The notes: generated by a model from the letters alone, not told the origin. DNA of 64,000 bases from Herbidospora mongoliensis (GCF_001570545.1 NZ_BBXD01000008.1:248001-312000); one strand, 5' to 3'. Positions 22,766-31,626 are shown, counted from the stretch's first letter. Numbers and translations are program-made.

Positions 22766-24315
22766 CACTCCTCCTCGACGGGCTGCTCGCCCTCGGCTGG
22801 TTCGCCGGGCCCGCCGCCCGTCATCGGGAGTCCGAGCGGATCCACAACGGGGTCAGGTCGGGCGTCGCCGATGCGATCCACCTCGGCCTGCACCTCGGTC
22901 TCGTCCCAGTCCGGATGCAGCATCCGCACCAGGGTTTCGTCGGAGGCGGCCTCGGCCTGGCGCATCAGGTGGGCGGTCTGGGCGAGCTGCATGATGTCCG
23001 GGCTGACCGAGTCGGCCAGCGCGATCGTCGGCAGCTCTGGCACCACGCCCGTCCTGAACATGGAGGATTCGAGTTGGAGCAGCATCTCGATCGCGGCCGC
23101 GAGTTCGGGCGTCGTGTAGAGGCCCTTCTTGCCGCGCGTGGTGAGCGACCTGCGCTCCTTGGCGGACACCTCGGTAGCGGTCACGGCCACATCACCCGAC
23201 AGACCGAACGACTGAGCCGAGTAGCCGGTCGCGCGCAGGATCGCGGCGAGGATCTCAGCCTGGGTGTCGCGGTGCTCGACGACGCGGATTGCGAACTGCT
23301 GCGCGCTGATCTCCAGGCGGTCGCCGTTGAACAGGCCGTCGACGGCCTCGTAGATCTCTCTGTCGAGGTCGAACGCGGAGCCCTTGCCTGGGCCCTGGTT
23401 CTGGAGGTAGTCGCGGGGGACGATCAGTCGGGCACGGCCCAGGTAGATGTCCCGCATCCACGACGTCCACACCATGTCGAGCCGGTCGAACAGGTCCATG
23501 ACAGGGCCGTCGAAGTCCGAGCGTCCCAAGTTGGCGCCGGCGGGGACACGCCGCCAGGTGCGGTTGGGGTACATGTTCGGGATGTAGCGGGCGGTGCAGC
23601 GCGTCAGCTCGGTCTTGATCGCGGGCAGGAGCTTCGCCGTCTCGGGATGCTCGGTGAGGGCGATCGACGTGCCGAGGTCGGACATCGAGCCTCGGTACAA
23701 CCCGTGGAGGATCCAGCCGGGCTCATGCCGTTCGAGGTGGTAGAGCCACGTGGAGTCCTGCTGCTCGACCACCCGCCAGAACGTGACGGCGTGGAGCTTG
23801 CCCCAGCGCCACTCCGGGATCGCGGTGTCGGCGTCAACGCCGTCGAGCCACGGGCCGGGGGCCATCTCCTTGTCCCACACCGCGCGCAGGTAGTAGCCGC
23901 CCAGAGCCGCGCCGACTTCGGCGTTGCGTAGCAGGGTGGCCTGCAACGCGGGGATCATCTCGTCGATCCGGGCCTGGGTTGTGGTGTTCTCGACGGTGAT
24001 GGCCGGCGGCTCAGAGAACAGGAGATCCGCGCTCATGGTGGCGATGTCGGACGCGACCGGCACGTGCAGCTTGCGGCGCTTCTCGCCATCCGGGGTGGGG
24101 TCTCCCCAGAATTTGCGGGCCGTCCAGCCGACGAGGCCGCCTCGGTACTGCGCGGGGCGGTTGGTGGGGCGTTGGCCGGTGGCGGTGGGGTCGCCGTAGA
24201 GGGCTGCGAGGGCGTCGGGGTCGCCTTCGTACCAGGTGTTCAACGTGTTGTAGTGGGCGAGGATCGGTTCGTGTTGCTTGGGCGGCCAGGTGCCGCCACC
24301 TGCGGGGAGGGGCAT
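22765..24315 (-). CDS. Portal protein
   Basis: The 516-aa protein forms the dodecameric DNA gate of the head. It has the SPP1 gp6-like layout: N-terminal wing (WYEGDPDALAALYG), GGLVGWTARKFWGDP, central strands (WLYHLERHEPGWILHGLYRG), a long stem/clip region and the crown-like helix TATEVSAKERRSLTTRGKKG typical of actinophage portals. The C-terminus is acidic and disordered. It lies between terminase and minor capsid genes as expected. Confidence 0.88.
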   Translation of the reverse strand: MPLPAGGGTWPPKQHEPILAHYNTLNTWYEGDPDALAALYGDPTATGQRPTNRPAQYRGGLVGWTARKFWGDPTPDGEKRRKLHVPVASDIATMSADLLFSEPPAITVENTTTQARIDEMIPALQATLLRNAEVGAALGGYYLRAVWDKEMAPGPWLDGVDADTAIPEWRWGKLHAVTFWRVVEQQDSTWLYHLERHEPGWILHGLYRGSMSDLGTSIALTEHPETAKLLPAIKTELTRCTARYIPNMYPNRTWRRVPAGANLGRSDFDGPVMDLFDRLDMVWTSWMRDIYLGRARLIVPRDYLQNQGPGKGSAFDLDREIYEAVDGLFNGDRLEISAQQFAIRVVEHRDTQAEILAAILRATGYSAQSFGLSGDVAVTATEVSAKERRSLTTRGKKGLYTTPELAAAIEMLLQLESSMFRTGVVPELPTIALADSVSPDIMQLAQTAHLMRQAEAASDETLVRMLHPDWDETEVQAEVDRIGDARPDPVVDPLGLPMTGGGPGEPAEGEQPVEEE

Positions 24316-24329
24316 GGGGAGTCCCTCCT

Positions 24330-24494
24330 TCAGGTGGTGAAGCCGGAGCGCAGCTCGTTGGCCTCGTCTTGGTCGGCGGGTTCGGTCTCGAGGGTGGTGA
24401 CCTGGATGTGTTCGGGGTGGTCGGGCTTGTCCTCAAGGGCGCGGAGTTCTTCGCGGATCTCGTGGATGATGACCGCGATGAGGCGGGCGATCAT
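24330..24494 (-). CDS. 54-residue acidic helical protein
   Basis: Begins MIARLIAVIIHEIREELRAL and ends ELRSGFTT before TGA at 24330. Its ATG overlaps the previous stop (ATGA). One amphipathic helix and an acidic tail are predicted. It is conserved in operon phase but unknown in function. Confidence 0.6.
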   Translation of the reverse strand: MIARLIAVIIHEIREELRALEDKPDHPEHIQVTTLETEPADQDEANELRSGFTT

Positions 24495-24943
24495 TCGCCG
24501 TCGCGGTCCGGAATGAGCTCCAGTTCCACGTGGACCGGCAGCCCGTCCGCCAGGGAGAAGTGCCGCCTCTTGTCGATCACGTACCGCTTGCCCATCACAA
24601 GGACGATGGAGCCAGTAGCCAGGCTGGGCAGCGCGTCGGGCCCGTCGGGGGCGGCCTTGACTCGGTCGGCGGTGAGCGCGTCGAGGCGCTCGTACTTCTC
24701 CGGGGTGGTGTGGCCGTCCCAGGCAGGCGCGTGCTCGCCCGTGGTGATGCGGACGTGCTTGAACAGGTCCATGTCGTCCCCGGACAGGTGCCAGGAGAGC
24801 TGACCCTGCGGGGTGTCGACGAAGATGACCGGCCAGGTCGGGTTCTCGCGGTCGGAGCCGAGGACGATGACGGCCGGGTAGACGGTGGCCAGGTGTGCGA
24901 TGAGGTGGGCGCGCTCGCGGTAGATCGGGTTCTCGTCGGCCAT
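24491..24943 (-). CDS. Actinophage protein of unknown function
   Basis: The 150-aa product starts at ATG 24943. Characteristic segments are YPAVIVLGSDRENPTWPVI, GQLSWHLSGDDMDLFKHV and WDGHTTPEKYERL, which suggest a compact alpha/beta fold. It sits between the Acb2-like gene (2 bases away) and the 54-aa gene. Similar proteins occur near terminase genes in actinophages, but I know no function. Confidence 0.65.
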   Translation of the reverse strand: MADENPIYRERAHLIAHLATVYPAVIVLGSDRENPTWPVIFVDTPQGQLSWHLSGDDMDLFKHVRITTGEHAPAWDGHTTPEKYERLDALTADRVKAAPDGPDALPSLATGSIVLVMGKRYVIDKRRHFSLADGLPVHVELELIPDRDGE

Positions 24944-24945
24944 GA

Positions 24946-25170
24946 TCAGACCTGCTTGTCGAGCGCCGCGCGCACCAGGCAGTCCTTCGCTTCCAGCAGC
25001 TTCCGCAGTCCGGCGTGCAGCTCCGGGCCGGAGCCGATGACGAGGATCATCTGCTCGGCCAGGTCGTGGACGGGCTTGCTCACCTTCTGGAGGTGGGCGG
25101 GGAGGTGCTCGTAGTCGAAGTAGCGGCTGAGCTGGAAGATCTCCGACTTGGTGCCGGCGGGCAGGTGCAT
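24946..25170 (-). CDS. Acb2/Tad1-like (DUF7681-type) small helical protein, candidate anti-CBASS sponge
   Basis: A 74-aa protein with the pattern I associate with the Acb2/Tad1 hairpin family: an F-x-Y-x-H-L-P segment (residues 18-24), VSKPVHDLAEQM (helix 1), a turn with GPE, then AGLRKLLEAKDCLVRAAL (helix 2). Known members are phage proteins that bind cyclic di- and trinucleotides and block CBASS or Thoeris signalling. Here it is the first gene of the block after terminase, behind a 129-bp gap. Ligand binding is inferred from family resemblance only. Confidence 0.6.
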   Translation of the reverse strand: MHLPAGTKSEIFQLSRYFDYEHLPAHLQKVSKPVHDLAEQMILVIGSGPELHAGLRKLLEAKDCLVRAALDKQV

Positions 25171-25299
25171 GAGGATCCCTCTCGGATGGGATGCGATTTC
25201 TATACCGGACAGAATGCATGGTCTGTTGCGTGGCTAGGTGTCCTGACCTGCGGGAATACGGTGCGTGACGTCCATCAAATGGCCGTCAAATACGCAACG

Positions 25300-26589
25300 T
25301 CACGCGGCCACGAGAACGCGCTCGCGCAGATGGTTCCGCCACGTCGACTGAGTCGTATGGACGATGTACCGGATCATGTCCAGGCCGTGGTCTTCGGCCT
25401 TGACCGGCTCGTCATCGCCCTTCTCTGCCTTCTTGTCGTCCCAGCTGTAGCCGGGGAACTCGTTGATGATCTCGGGGCAGTCCGCGCTGATCTTCAACAG
25501 GTCGGTCGCGAGTAGGGAGGCGACGGTGCGGATACCGGGGACGACCTCGTTCTTGCCGAGAACCGAGTTGAGCCCGTGGTCCTTCAGCTGCACGCGGAAC
25601 GACGCCGCGCTCGGGTCGATGACCACGTAGTCGGGCTGGACGCCCCTCGTGCCCCCGCCGATGTCCACGCCGTTGAGCCAGCCTCGGAAGCGGACCGAGT
25701 ATTCGGCGTCGGTGAGCGACCGGAGTTCGCGCTTGGAGTCGTATCGCCACTCGTGCGTGAGGTACAGCCGCCCATCTTGGCCGAGGCCGAGCAGGCCCGC
25801 GTGGAAGGGGTTGACGGTGCCGTAGTCGGCGCCGGCCGCGACCCAGCGGACGATCGGCGGGATCTTCTCGACAACGTGCCGGTCGGAGTCCCACATGTCG
25901 TAGACGGCGCCCTGCGCGAGGCACCACTCGCCCTTGATGAAGCGGCGGTGCCACAGGCCGACGTATTGCGCCTTGAGCCGGTCGACGTAGTCGCGGGTGA
26001 GGGACGGGTTGTCGTCGAGGGTGAAGTGCCAGTGGCGGGCGCCGACTTCGCCGGCCTTCAGGATGAAGTCCTTGCGCAGCCAGTGGCCCGGCCCGTCGGG
26101 GTTGGTGGTGGCGAGCAGGCGGGCGCCTCGGACACGTAGGCGGGAGAGCAGCATCATCCAGAAGCTCTGGGGGATGAGGGTGGCTTCGTCGACGTAGGCG
26201 AGGGCGATGGTGGAGCCGCGGATGCGTCCTTCGGCGCGTACGTCGTTGGCGCCGATGAGGTGGACGGTGCGGCCGAGGATGACGGCTGTGGTGGAGCCGG
26301 GGGTGTGCTTGATCAGAGTGCCGAGCCAGCCGAACAGGTGACTGGATTCGAGGGGCTCGATGATGTTCCGCTCGATGGTCTGGAGTGTGCGGCCGACGAT
26401 GACGATCAGTCCGTGGTCGGGTGCGGCGGCGACCTGGATGAAGAAGGCGAGCAGGCTCGCGATGGTCTTCCCGGAGGAGACCGCGCCGGCCCAGAGGGCG
26501 ATCTGCGGGGTGTCTTCGACGCCGACGATGGAGCGGATCTGCTTGGCGGACATGACCCGCAGCGCGGGTTCGAGGTTAAGCGTCGTCAT
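25300..26589 (-). CDS. Terminase large subunit
   Basis: The 429-aa packaging motor starts at ATG 26589, 14 bases inside the small-subunit gene. The ATPase half has Walker A GAVSSGKT (35-42) and Walker B AYVDEAT (131-137). The RNase H-like nuclease half has Asp254 (AGADYG) and Asp325 (VVIDPSA), plus DHGLDMIRY near the end. Length is normal. It cleaves and pumps DNA through the portal. Confidence 0.92.
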   Translation of the reverse strand: MTTLNLEPALRVMSAKQIRSIVGVEDTPQIALWAGAVSSGKTIASLLAFFIQVAAAPDHGLIVIVGRTLQTIERNIIEPLESSHLFGWLGTLIKHTPGSTTAVILGRTVHLIGANDVRAEGRIRGSTIALAYVDEATLIPQSFWMMLLSRLRVRGARLLATTNPDGPGHWLRKDFILKAGEVGARHWHFTLDDNPSLTRDYVDRLKAQYVGLWHRRFIKGEWCLAQGAVYDMWDSDRHVVEKIPPIVRWVAAGADYGTVNPFHAGLLGLGQDGRLYLTHEWRYDSKRELRSLTDAEYSVRFRGWLNGVDIGGGTRGVQPDYVVIDPSAASFRVQLKDHGLNSVLGKNEVVPGIRTVASLLATDLLKISADCPEIINEFPGYSWDDKKAEKGDDEPVKAEDHGLDMIRYIVHTTQSTWRNHLRERVLVAA

Positions 26590-27028
26590 CGGGCGGCAGC
26601 TGTTCGGCGATGGCTCGGAGCGCGGTGGAGAGCTCACCGAGCATGGACTTGCCGTGCTCGACTCCGCCGTCGTGGTCGAAGCGGTCGAGCATGGCGTGCT
26701 TGTCGATGAGGATGCCGTAGGCGGTGGCCCAGCCTTGGGCGTCGCGGCCGGTGGTGGCGGTTGAGATCTTCTCTCGCAGCCATTTCGCGACGGTGAGGGT
26801 CTGTGTGGCTTCGACGGCGCGGGCGGCCTTGCTGTCGGCCACGGCGGCCTCGGTCGCCTTTTTGGTCTTCGCCCGGTCGAAGGTGCGCCCGTGTTTCTCG
26901 GCGACCTTGCCTACGGTCGAGGGGCTGACCTTGTGCTCTCGGGCGACGGCGTTGCGGGCGAGGCCGGCGTCGATGCTGGCGAGGATGGCTTGTTCGACGG
27001 TGGGGTCGAGGGGGCGTCCTTGGGGCAC
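26576..27028 (-). CDS. Terminase small subunit
   Basis: A 150-aa protein with an N-terminal helix-turn-helix (residues 8-45, NAVAREHKVSPSTVGKVAEK) followed by long charged helices, the layout of DNA-recognising small terminases. Start GTG at 27028; it overlaps the large subunit by 14 bases. The cos or pac site is probably nearby but was not identified. Confidence 0.82.
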   Translation of the reverse strand: MPQGRPLDPTVEQAILASIDAGLARNAVAREHKVSPSTVGKVAEKHGRTFDRAKTKKATEAAVADSKAARAVEATQTLTVAKWLREKISTATTGRDAQGWATAYGILIDKHAMLDRFDHDGGVEHGKSMLGELSTALRAIAEQLPPDDDA

Positions 27029-27034
27029 ACGAGC

Positions 27035-27151
27035 TCACCCCCGGACGCGAACCTTGGTGGCTGGGCAGCGGGCGCAGCGGAGCGTGCGGACGCGTCCGAT
27101 GGCTTCGATGAGGCGCCAGTCGTGGGTGAAAGGGAGGCAGCGGGGGGACAT
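27035..27151 (-). CDS. 38-residue Cys/Arg-rich protein
   Basis: Begins MSPRCLPFTHDWRLIEAIGR and continues with LRCARC, ending VRG before TGA at 27035. One Cys and one His near the start plus a CxxC suggest a zinc ribbon like those of tiny HNH-associated or transcription proteins. It lies 6 bases upstream of the small terminase, making it the first gene of the late operon. Confidence 0.55.
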   Translation of the reverse strand: MSPRCLPFTHDWRLIEAIGRVRTLRCARCPATKVRVRG

Positions 27152-27172
27152 GGGCACCCCCGGGAACGACGA

Positions 27173-27200
27173 ATGCCCGCCACCTTGTAGGTGCGGGCAT
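27173..27200 (-). terminator. Terminator hairpin before the late genes
   Basis: ATGCCCGC-CACC and GGTG-CGGGCAT (27173-27200) form an 11-bp stem with one bulge and a 5-base loop. It separates the early region from the terminase operon. Confidence 0.65.
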
Positions 27201-27224
27201 GCTTCGCGTGGCTCACATCATGGG

Positions 27225-27233
27225 TTATCCACA
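27225..27233 (+). other. Single DnaA-box sequence
   Basis: TTATCCACA matches the consensus DnaA box. Only one copy is visible, in the 61-bp gap between the late terminator and the next gene, so function is uncertain. Confidence 0.35.
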
Positions 27234-27261
27234 GGATGATCGTCAAGCCAGGCCGCGAGGG

Positions 27262-27576
27262 CTACTGGGCGAGCTCCCTGCGGAGATCATTGGCCACTGA
27301 TGCCCAAGCTTCCTGCGGAGTGACGCCAAGAGCTTTGGCGAGGTGCTCGACAACGTGAAGGGTGACCCGCACGTGAGCGGCGTTTATGTGAGCCAGGTTC
27401 TGAGGGTCCTGCGACCGGAAGAGCTCCAGGAGCATTTGCTTGATGATGGCTGAGGACGCGAGAGATTGCTCGCCGATCGTCGCTGAGACGGTCTCGATGA
27501 TGGCCATCATCTTGCCGTCGATATCAGGACGCTTGCCCATAGCTGTGTGTATGCCGGGAATGACGTGGTCGGTCAT
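27262..27576 (-). CDS. Small helical protein of unknown function
   Basis: A 104-aa mostly helical product (LASSAIIKQMLLELFRS, VEHLAKALGVTPQEAW) with lower GC than neighbours. The start could also be the ATG 36 bases further in (MGKRPD). Four bases separate it from the upstream gene's stop. No family recognised. Confidence 0.55.
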   Translation of the reverse strand: MTDHVIPGIHTAMGKRPDIDGKMMAIIETVSATIGEQSLASSAIIKQMLLELFRSQDPQNLAHINAAHVRVTLHVVEHLAKALGVTPQEAWASVANDLRRELAQ

Positions 27577-27580
27577 CGGG

Positions 27581-28348
27581 CTATCTTCCCGTACGCGCAG
27601 CTAGGTCTGATTGTGCGTTCGCCGAACTGAGACGCTGCGCGAGCCATTCCCAGCGCCAGATCGGCCACACCGGATACGACCGCCACCACGTCCCGATCTC
27701 ATCCGCCGGCGGCTCACACGTCCCCGACTCGCACACAATCGAGATCAGCTCCGGGGGCAGGATCCTGACCCGCCAGGTGTGTTCCCCGCCCTCAGGAGCC
27801 CATGCGGTGATGCCGTGGCACCACGGGCAGACGACGGCCAGGTGTTGGCCGTCGTAGACCATGCCGAGATAGCTGGCGAGGCGCTGCGCGAGGTCTGTGG
27901 TGATGTCTGTGGCCTGCTGGATGAGGTAGGCGTTGTCGTTGAAGTCGCCGTCGTCATCGCGTGGCAGGGGCGTGTCGATGGCGCGGAGGGCTTCGGTCAC
28001 GGCGGCGATGTGCTCGGTGGGGTCGGCGTCGTTGGCGTAGCGCGGGAGCGCTCGGACGTCGATGCCCGGGAGGAAGTGGGTCAGGCCGAGGAGTCCGGTG
28101 TTGATCTCGGCCATGAGGACGAGGGCGTCGAGGTCGAGGGGGGCCGGGCTCTCTCCGAGGGCGAGCGGGCTGCGCTCAAGCCGTTCGATGTGCGCTGCGG
28201 CGTCGACGAGTCTCTGCCGTTCCGGTGAGGGTTCGTGCCGCCGCCTCGGTCGTGCCGTTCCCGGTGATCGTGACTCTGCCAGATCGGGCCAGTAGTGGTC
28301 AATCCAGGCGAGGGCGGTGAGTGCCTCGGCTGCTCGGGTCTGGGTCAT
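27581..28348 (-). CDS. Actinophage protein with zinc-ribbon motif
   Basis: The 255-aa protein is helical over residues 1-165 (with a DDDGDFNDNAY loop) and then carries VVCPWCHG (residues about 175) and CESGTC about 35 residues later, four cysteines suited to one zinc. It ends with several Trp residues (WWRSYPVWPIWRWEW). Similar proteins recur in actinophages without known function. It lies in the early region, after the primase. Confidence 0.65.
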   Translation of the reverse strand: MTQTRAAEALTALAWIDHYWPDLAESRSPGTARPRRRHEPSPERQRLVDAAAHIERLERSPLALGESPAPLDLDALVLMAEINTGLLGLTHFLPGIDVRALPRYANDADPTEHIAAVTEALRAIDTPLPRDDDGDFNDNAYLIQQATDITTDLAQRLASYLGMVYDGQHLAVVCPWCHGITAWAPEGGEHTWRVRILPPELISIVCESGTCEPPADEIGTWWRSYPVWPIWRWEWLAQRLSSANAQSDLAARTGR

Positions 28349-28465
28349 CGGGTCCCCCGGGGTGTGCTGGTGGTCAGGGCGCCGGAAGGATGCACGATTC
28401 GGCGCTTAACGTCTTGCGGAGGTTGGCGGGCGGGCTGGTCTTGCGTCTCGGCTCGACCTGGCGGG

Positions 28466-28834
28466 TCAGAACGGCGGGGATGTGCCGGCTCCTGCGAAGG
28501 GTTCGATGACGGGCGGGGGCGCGGCTGGGAGCGGGGGCGCTCCGCATTTATGTGTGGCGAGCACAGGGTATTTCCGCGCCCTTTTAATGTTCCATTCGTA
28601 GCGGTATTCCAATTCTTTTCTCCTTGTGTCGCCGGTTAGGTCGTATGTGGGGCGGCCATTCATGAGGGCGATTGCTTCGCCGATTTCATCTATGGGGCCG
28701 GGATCACATTTAGCGGGCCACCCCGCGTTGTCGGCATCGAGCCCGCATATCAGGGGTGCGCCGCATCGACATGTGGCGAGGTGTGCGGCTCTGTGTGGGC
28801 CGAGCTTGGCGAGGAGCCAGGCTGGGATGGTCAT
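28466..28834 (-). CDS. Small Cys-containing protein after the primase gene
   Basis: The 122-aa product starts at ATG 28834, overlapping the primase stop by 4 bases. Residues 20-32 have CRCGAPLIC and a later HKCGAP, a possible zinc site. Its DNA (28530-28700) is clearly richer in A+T than its surroundings, hinting at separate acquisition. Function unknown. Confidence 0.6.
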   Translation of the reverse strand: MTIPAWLLAKLGPHRAAHLATCRCGAPLICGLDADNAGWPAKCDPGPIDEIGEAIALMNGRPTYDLTGDTRRKELEYRYEWNIKRARKYPVLATHKCGAPPLPAAPPPVIEPFAGAGTSPPF

Positions 28835-31626
28835 GGGGTCGCCTCGGTGAGGGTGGTCTGTTCGTGGGTCGGCGGCGGGGGTGCGGGCTTGGCCGGCGGG
28901 GAGCACATGGGGTGGCGGGTCTGCCCGGCGGCGAGGATCACCATCTGCTCGTCGCAGCTTTCACAGGTGGCGAGGTTCCCGTATTTGGATCTTGGTTTTG
29001 TGGGTGGGGTGGCAGGCGGCGGTGAGTCAGTGCGCCAGTGCGCGCCACCCCCTAAGGGGGGGCGCACTGGCGCACTCACCGCGCCGTCGTCGGCGCACTG
29101 GCCGCGCACTGGCGCACTAACGCTGTGACCTGCGGGTTCAGTGCGCGGGCTGTCCGGCGCACTGCCGCGCACTGGGGTGGGTGTCTGTCTAGATCTGTCC
29201 TGATCTTCCCGCGCACTGGCGCACTGGGCTTGACCTGCGGAAACGTCTAAAATGAGGTCGCTCGGATCGCGGGAATCGTGATCTTCCCGCGCACTGGATT
29301 CAGTGCGCGGCGCACTGAAATTTCCGGCCTCAGCCGTCGTGGCGGGCTGGGTGGCCGGCTCGACGGCCCAGTGGAGGGTGGCCCTGCGCGGGCCGAGCCC
29401 GGTCCTGATCGCCTTCGACTTCACGCCGCGAGCGAGTGCGGCACGCACTCCATCCCGGCCGTGAGGGGACTCGGTGAACGCCTCGGTGATCTGGCGGCCG
29501 GACGCGCCGGGGGTGAGAGTGAGGTAGTCGAGGATCTCCTCGAGCACCCTGTCGTCCTTCTCGTCTTTCCGGGATCCGCCGGCGATTTCCAGGCGCCGCG
29601 ACACGGGGTCGAATGCGAGTAGCGATTCCGGGATTTCGACATCCCGGCCGTACGCGCTGAAATAGCGGGGCGCTGCGGGATTGGTTTCGCCGTCGTCGCT
29701 TTTCTCGCGCACCAAGCGCCATTCGACGTCGGGCCAGTCACGCAGACGGGACGCGCCACGCGACCGCTCACCGGAGTGCCCCATGTGGTGGACGACGACC
29801 GCCTCGGAAACTCCCGCCTCTTTCAGCATTTCGTCGAATGCCACCAAGAAGCGCCCGGCTTCTTTATCCTCACTCAATCCGAGGGCGTCGAGGATGGGGG
29901 CGAGGCAGTCGAGGACCACGATGGTGATCCCTGCCTCGCGCAGGGCGGTGGCCCACTCGGAGCGGACGACGGGGTCGAGGATGTCGAAGGTGGACAGGCG
30001 GCCGCGCAGGGACACCACGGCGGCGGCCGAGGTGTTCTCGATGCCCTGCTCCCGCAGCCAGGCGCGGATCATCCGCTCGTCGAGCTCGTCGTCGAGGATC
30101 CCCACCTTCCCCGCGAACGGCTCGACCTGGTGGCGGCCGAGGAACGGCGTGGAGTCCACCAGCGACCTGACGAGGTTCCCGACCAGCGTCGTCTTACCGG
30201 CCTTGAACTGCGCGGCCAGCATCACCCTGCCGCCGGCGGGCCACAGGCCCTCGACGCGGTAGCGCACCGGGTCGTCGGGGACGGACAGAAACTCGTCGAG
30301 GGTGATGATGGGCGGCCGAGCGGCGGTTCCGGCGCGCTGACGGCGGGCCCGACGCTGGGCTTCCTCCCGGATCTTGACCTTGACGAGTTCCTGCTCGACG
30401 GCGCGTTCGAACGCGATCTCACGGGCCTGTTCGGCGGTGAGCGGCTGCTCGACGGCGTCGCCCTGGCCCTCCTCGTCGTCGTTGGCCGAGGGGGTGGTGG
30501 TGTCAGGGGCGGCGGCCTGGTTGGCCGCTTCGCCGAAAGGGTGGGCATCATCCCCCAGGAGCAGGCCCGCGAACGGGTCGGGCGGCGGTAGTTCCCCGCC
30601 GTAGCCGAGGGCGCGCAGCGCGCTGGTGGCGGCCGACCAGTCGCCACCGTGCTCGAGCAAGACGTAAGCGGCGAACTTGCTGTACGGCTCCTCGGTGTCG
30701 AACTCGGTGCTCGAGGAGAACACGTAGAGGTTGTCGGCGTCGTTGGTTCCCGTGGTGGCCGAGTTGCCGTGCGTCTTGCCGGGGCGCAGCCATCCGCGCG
30801 CCCGCCCGTAGTTGCGGACGTGCCGCCAACCGTGGGGTTCGAGGATCTCCCGCCAGTCGGCGCGCTGGTTGTAGTCGTCGCCGGGGCGCAGGACATCGTG
30901 GTGGTCCGCGGTACGGTTCGCGCGCGCCGGGGCGACGGGCGCGGCGGGGGCCGGCATTGTGTCGAGCATCATCGCGACGATGTGGAGGGCGTCCCGCTCG
31001 TCTTCGGTGATGGTGGCGATCGTGTCGAGGCCGCCCTGGGCGAGCGTCCACGTCTTCCCGCTGGGGTGGGTGCGGCCGTTGGACGGGGCGATGATGACGA
31101 ACCCGCCCTCACCCCGGGTCTCGATGAGGACGCTCGGGAAGACCTTGCCTGGCTTGCTGGCGAGGACCTCGCGCTGCTGCTCGGTCAGCTCGTGCTCGAG
31201 GGTGGGGCGCTGGGCCAGCTTCCTGTTCCCCCGCGGTTCCCCGCCGTCGACGCGGTAGAGGATGTGCAGCCCGCCGGTCGGGGTGAGCTCGAGGTACCCG
31301 GCGACGATGCGGCGCCACACGTCGGTCAGTCCGTGGTCGGCCAGGAGGGCGGCGAACTTTTCGACGAGGCCCTCGGCGATGGCGCGGCCTTCGAGTTCGA
31401 ACATTTCCAGGCCGCCGGACACCTGGCCGGTGACGAGGCCGAGGCCGTCGTATCCGGGTTCGGCGAACCAGCCGTTGATCTCGTCGAGGGTGGGGCGCCG
31501 GGTCTTGTACTCGTCCCAGGAGGGGCCGCCGGGCCAGGGCTGCTTGAGGCCGTTGGTGGAGGCGGGGATGACGGCGAGGCCGGCGGCGTGGGCGCGGGCG
31601 GCTGTTTCGTGGAGGTGGGTGTTCAC
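28831..31626 (-). CDS. Bifunctional primase-polymerase / helicase
   Basis: The 931-aa replication protein has an N-terminal prim-pol domain (residues 5-205, with FELEG near 76-80 and TGGLHILYRV at 117-126). An AAA/RepA-like ATPase follows, with Walker A AQFKAGKT (472-479), Walker B VVLDC (570-574) and HHMGHSGE (613-620). Then come a winged helix (690-755), a low-complexity repeat-coded stretch (770-865) and a CESC zinc knuckle (888-891). It would prime and unwind phage DNA. Start GTG 31626. The 15-copy GCGCACT cluster lies in its 3' part. Confidence 0.85.
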   Translation of the reverse strand: MNTHLHETAARAHAAGLAVIPASTNGLKQPWPGGPSWDEYKTRRPTLDEINGWFAEPGYDGLGLVTGQVSGGLEMFELEGRAIAEGLVEKFAALLADHGLTDVWRRIVAGYLELTPTGGLHILYRVDGGEPRGNRKLAQRPTLEHELTEQQREVLASKPGKVFPSVLIETRGEGGFVIIAPSNGRTHPSGKTWTLAQGGLDTIATITEDERDALHIVAMMLDTMPAPAAPVAPARANRTADHHDVLRPGDDYNQRADWREILEPHGWRHVRNYGRARGWLRPGKTHGNSATTGTNDADNLYVFSSSTEFDTEEPYSKFAAYVLLEHGGDWSAATSALRALGYGGELPPPDPFAGLLLGDDAHPFGEAANQAAAPDTTTPSANDDEEGQGDAVEQPLTAEQAREIAFERAVEQELVKVKIREEAQRRARRQRAGTAARPPIITLDEFLSVPDDPVRYRVEGLWPAGGRVMLAAQFKAGKTTLVGNLVRSLVDSTPFLGRHQVEPFAGKVGILDDELDERMIRAWLREQGIENTSAAAVVSLRGRLSTFDILDPVVRSEWATALREAGITIVVLDCLAPILDALGLSEDKEAGRFLVAFDEMLKEAGVSEAVVVHHMGHSGERSRGASRLRDWPDVEWRLVREKSDDGETNPAAPRYFSAYGRDVEIPESLLAFDPVSRRLEIAGGSRKDEKDDRVLEEILDYLTLTPGASGRQITEAFTESPHGRDGVRAALARGVKSKAIRTGLGPRRATLHWAVEPATQPATTAEAGNFSAPRTESSAREDHDSRDPSDLILDVSAGQAQCASAREDQDRSRQTPTPVRGSAPDSPRTEPAGHSVSAPVRGQCADDGAVSAPVRPPLGGGAHWRTDSPPPATPPTKPRSKYGNLATCESCDEQMVILAAGQTRHPMCSPPAKPAPPPPTHEQTTLTEATP
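29029..29316. repeat. Iteron-like cluster, candidate replication origin
   Basis: GCGCACT occurs 11 times and its complement AGTGCGC 4 times within 288 bp, several directly adjacent (GCGCACTGGCGCACT). An A+T-richer spot (about 29238-29255) and an immunity-type ATCTGTCC (29193-29199) lie inside. It is within the primase gene, a usual place for phage origins. Confidence 0.6.

Noticed and set aside
29029-29316. GCGCACT repeats as a CRISPR array
   Set aside because: Units are 7-8 bases, irregularly spaced and in both orientations; no cas genes are near.
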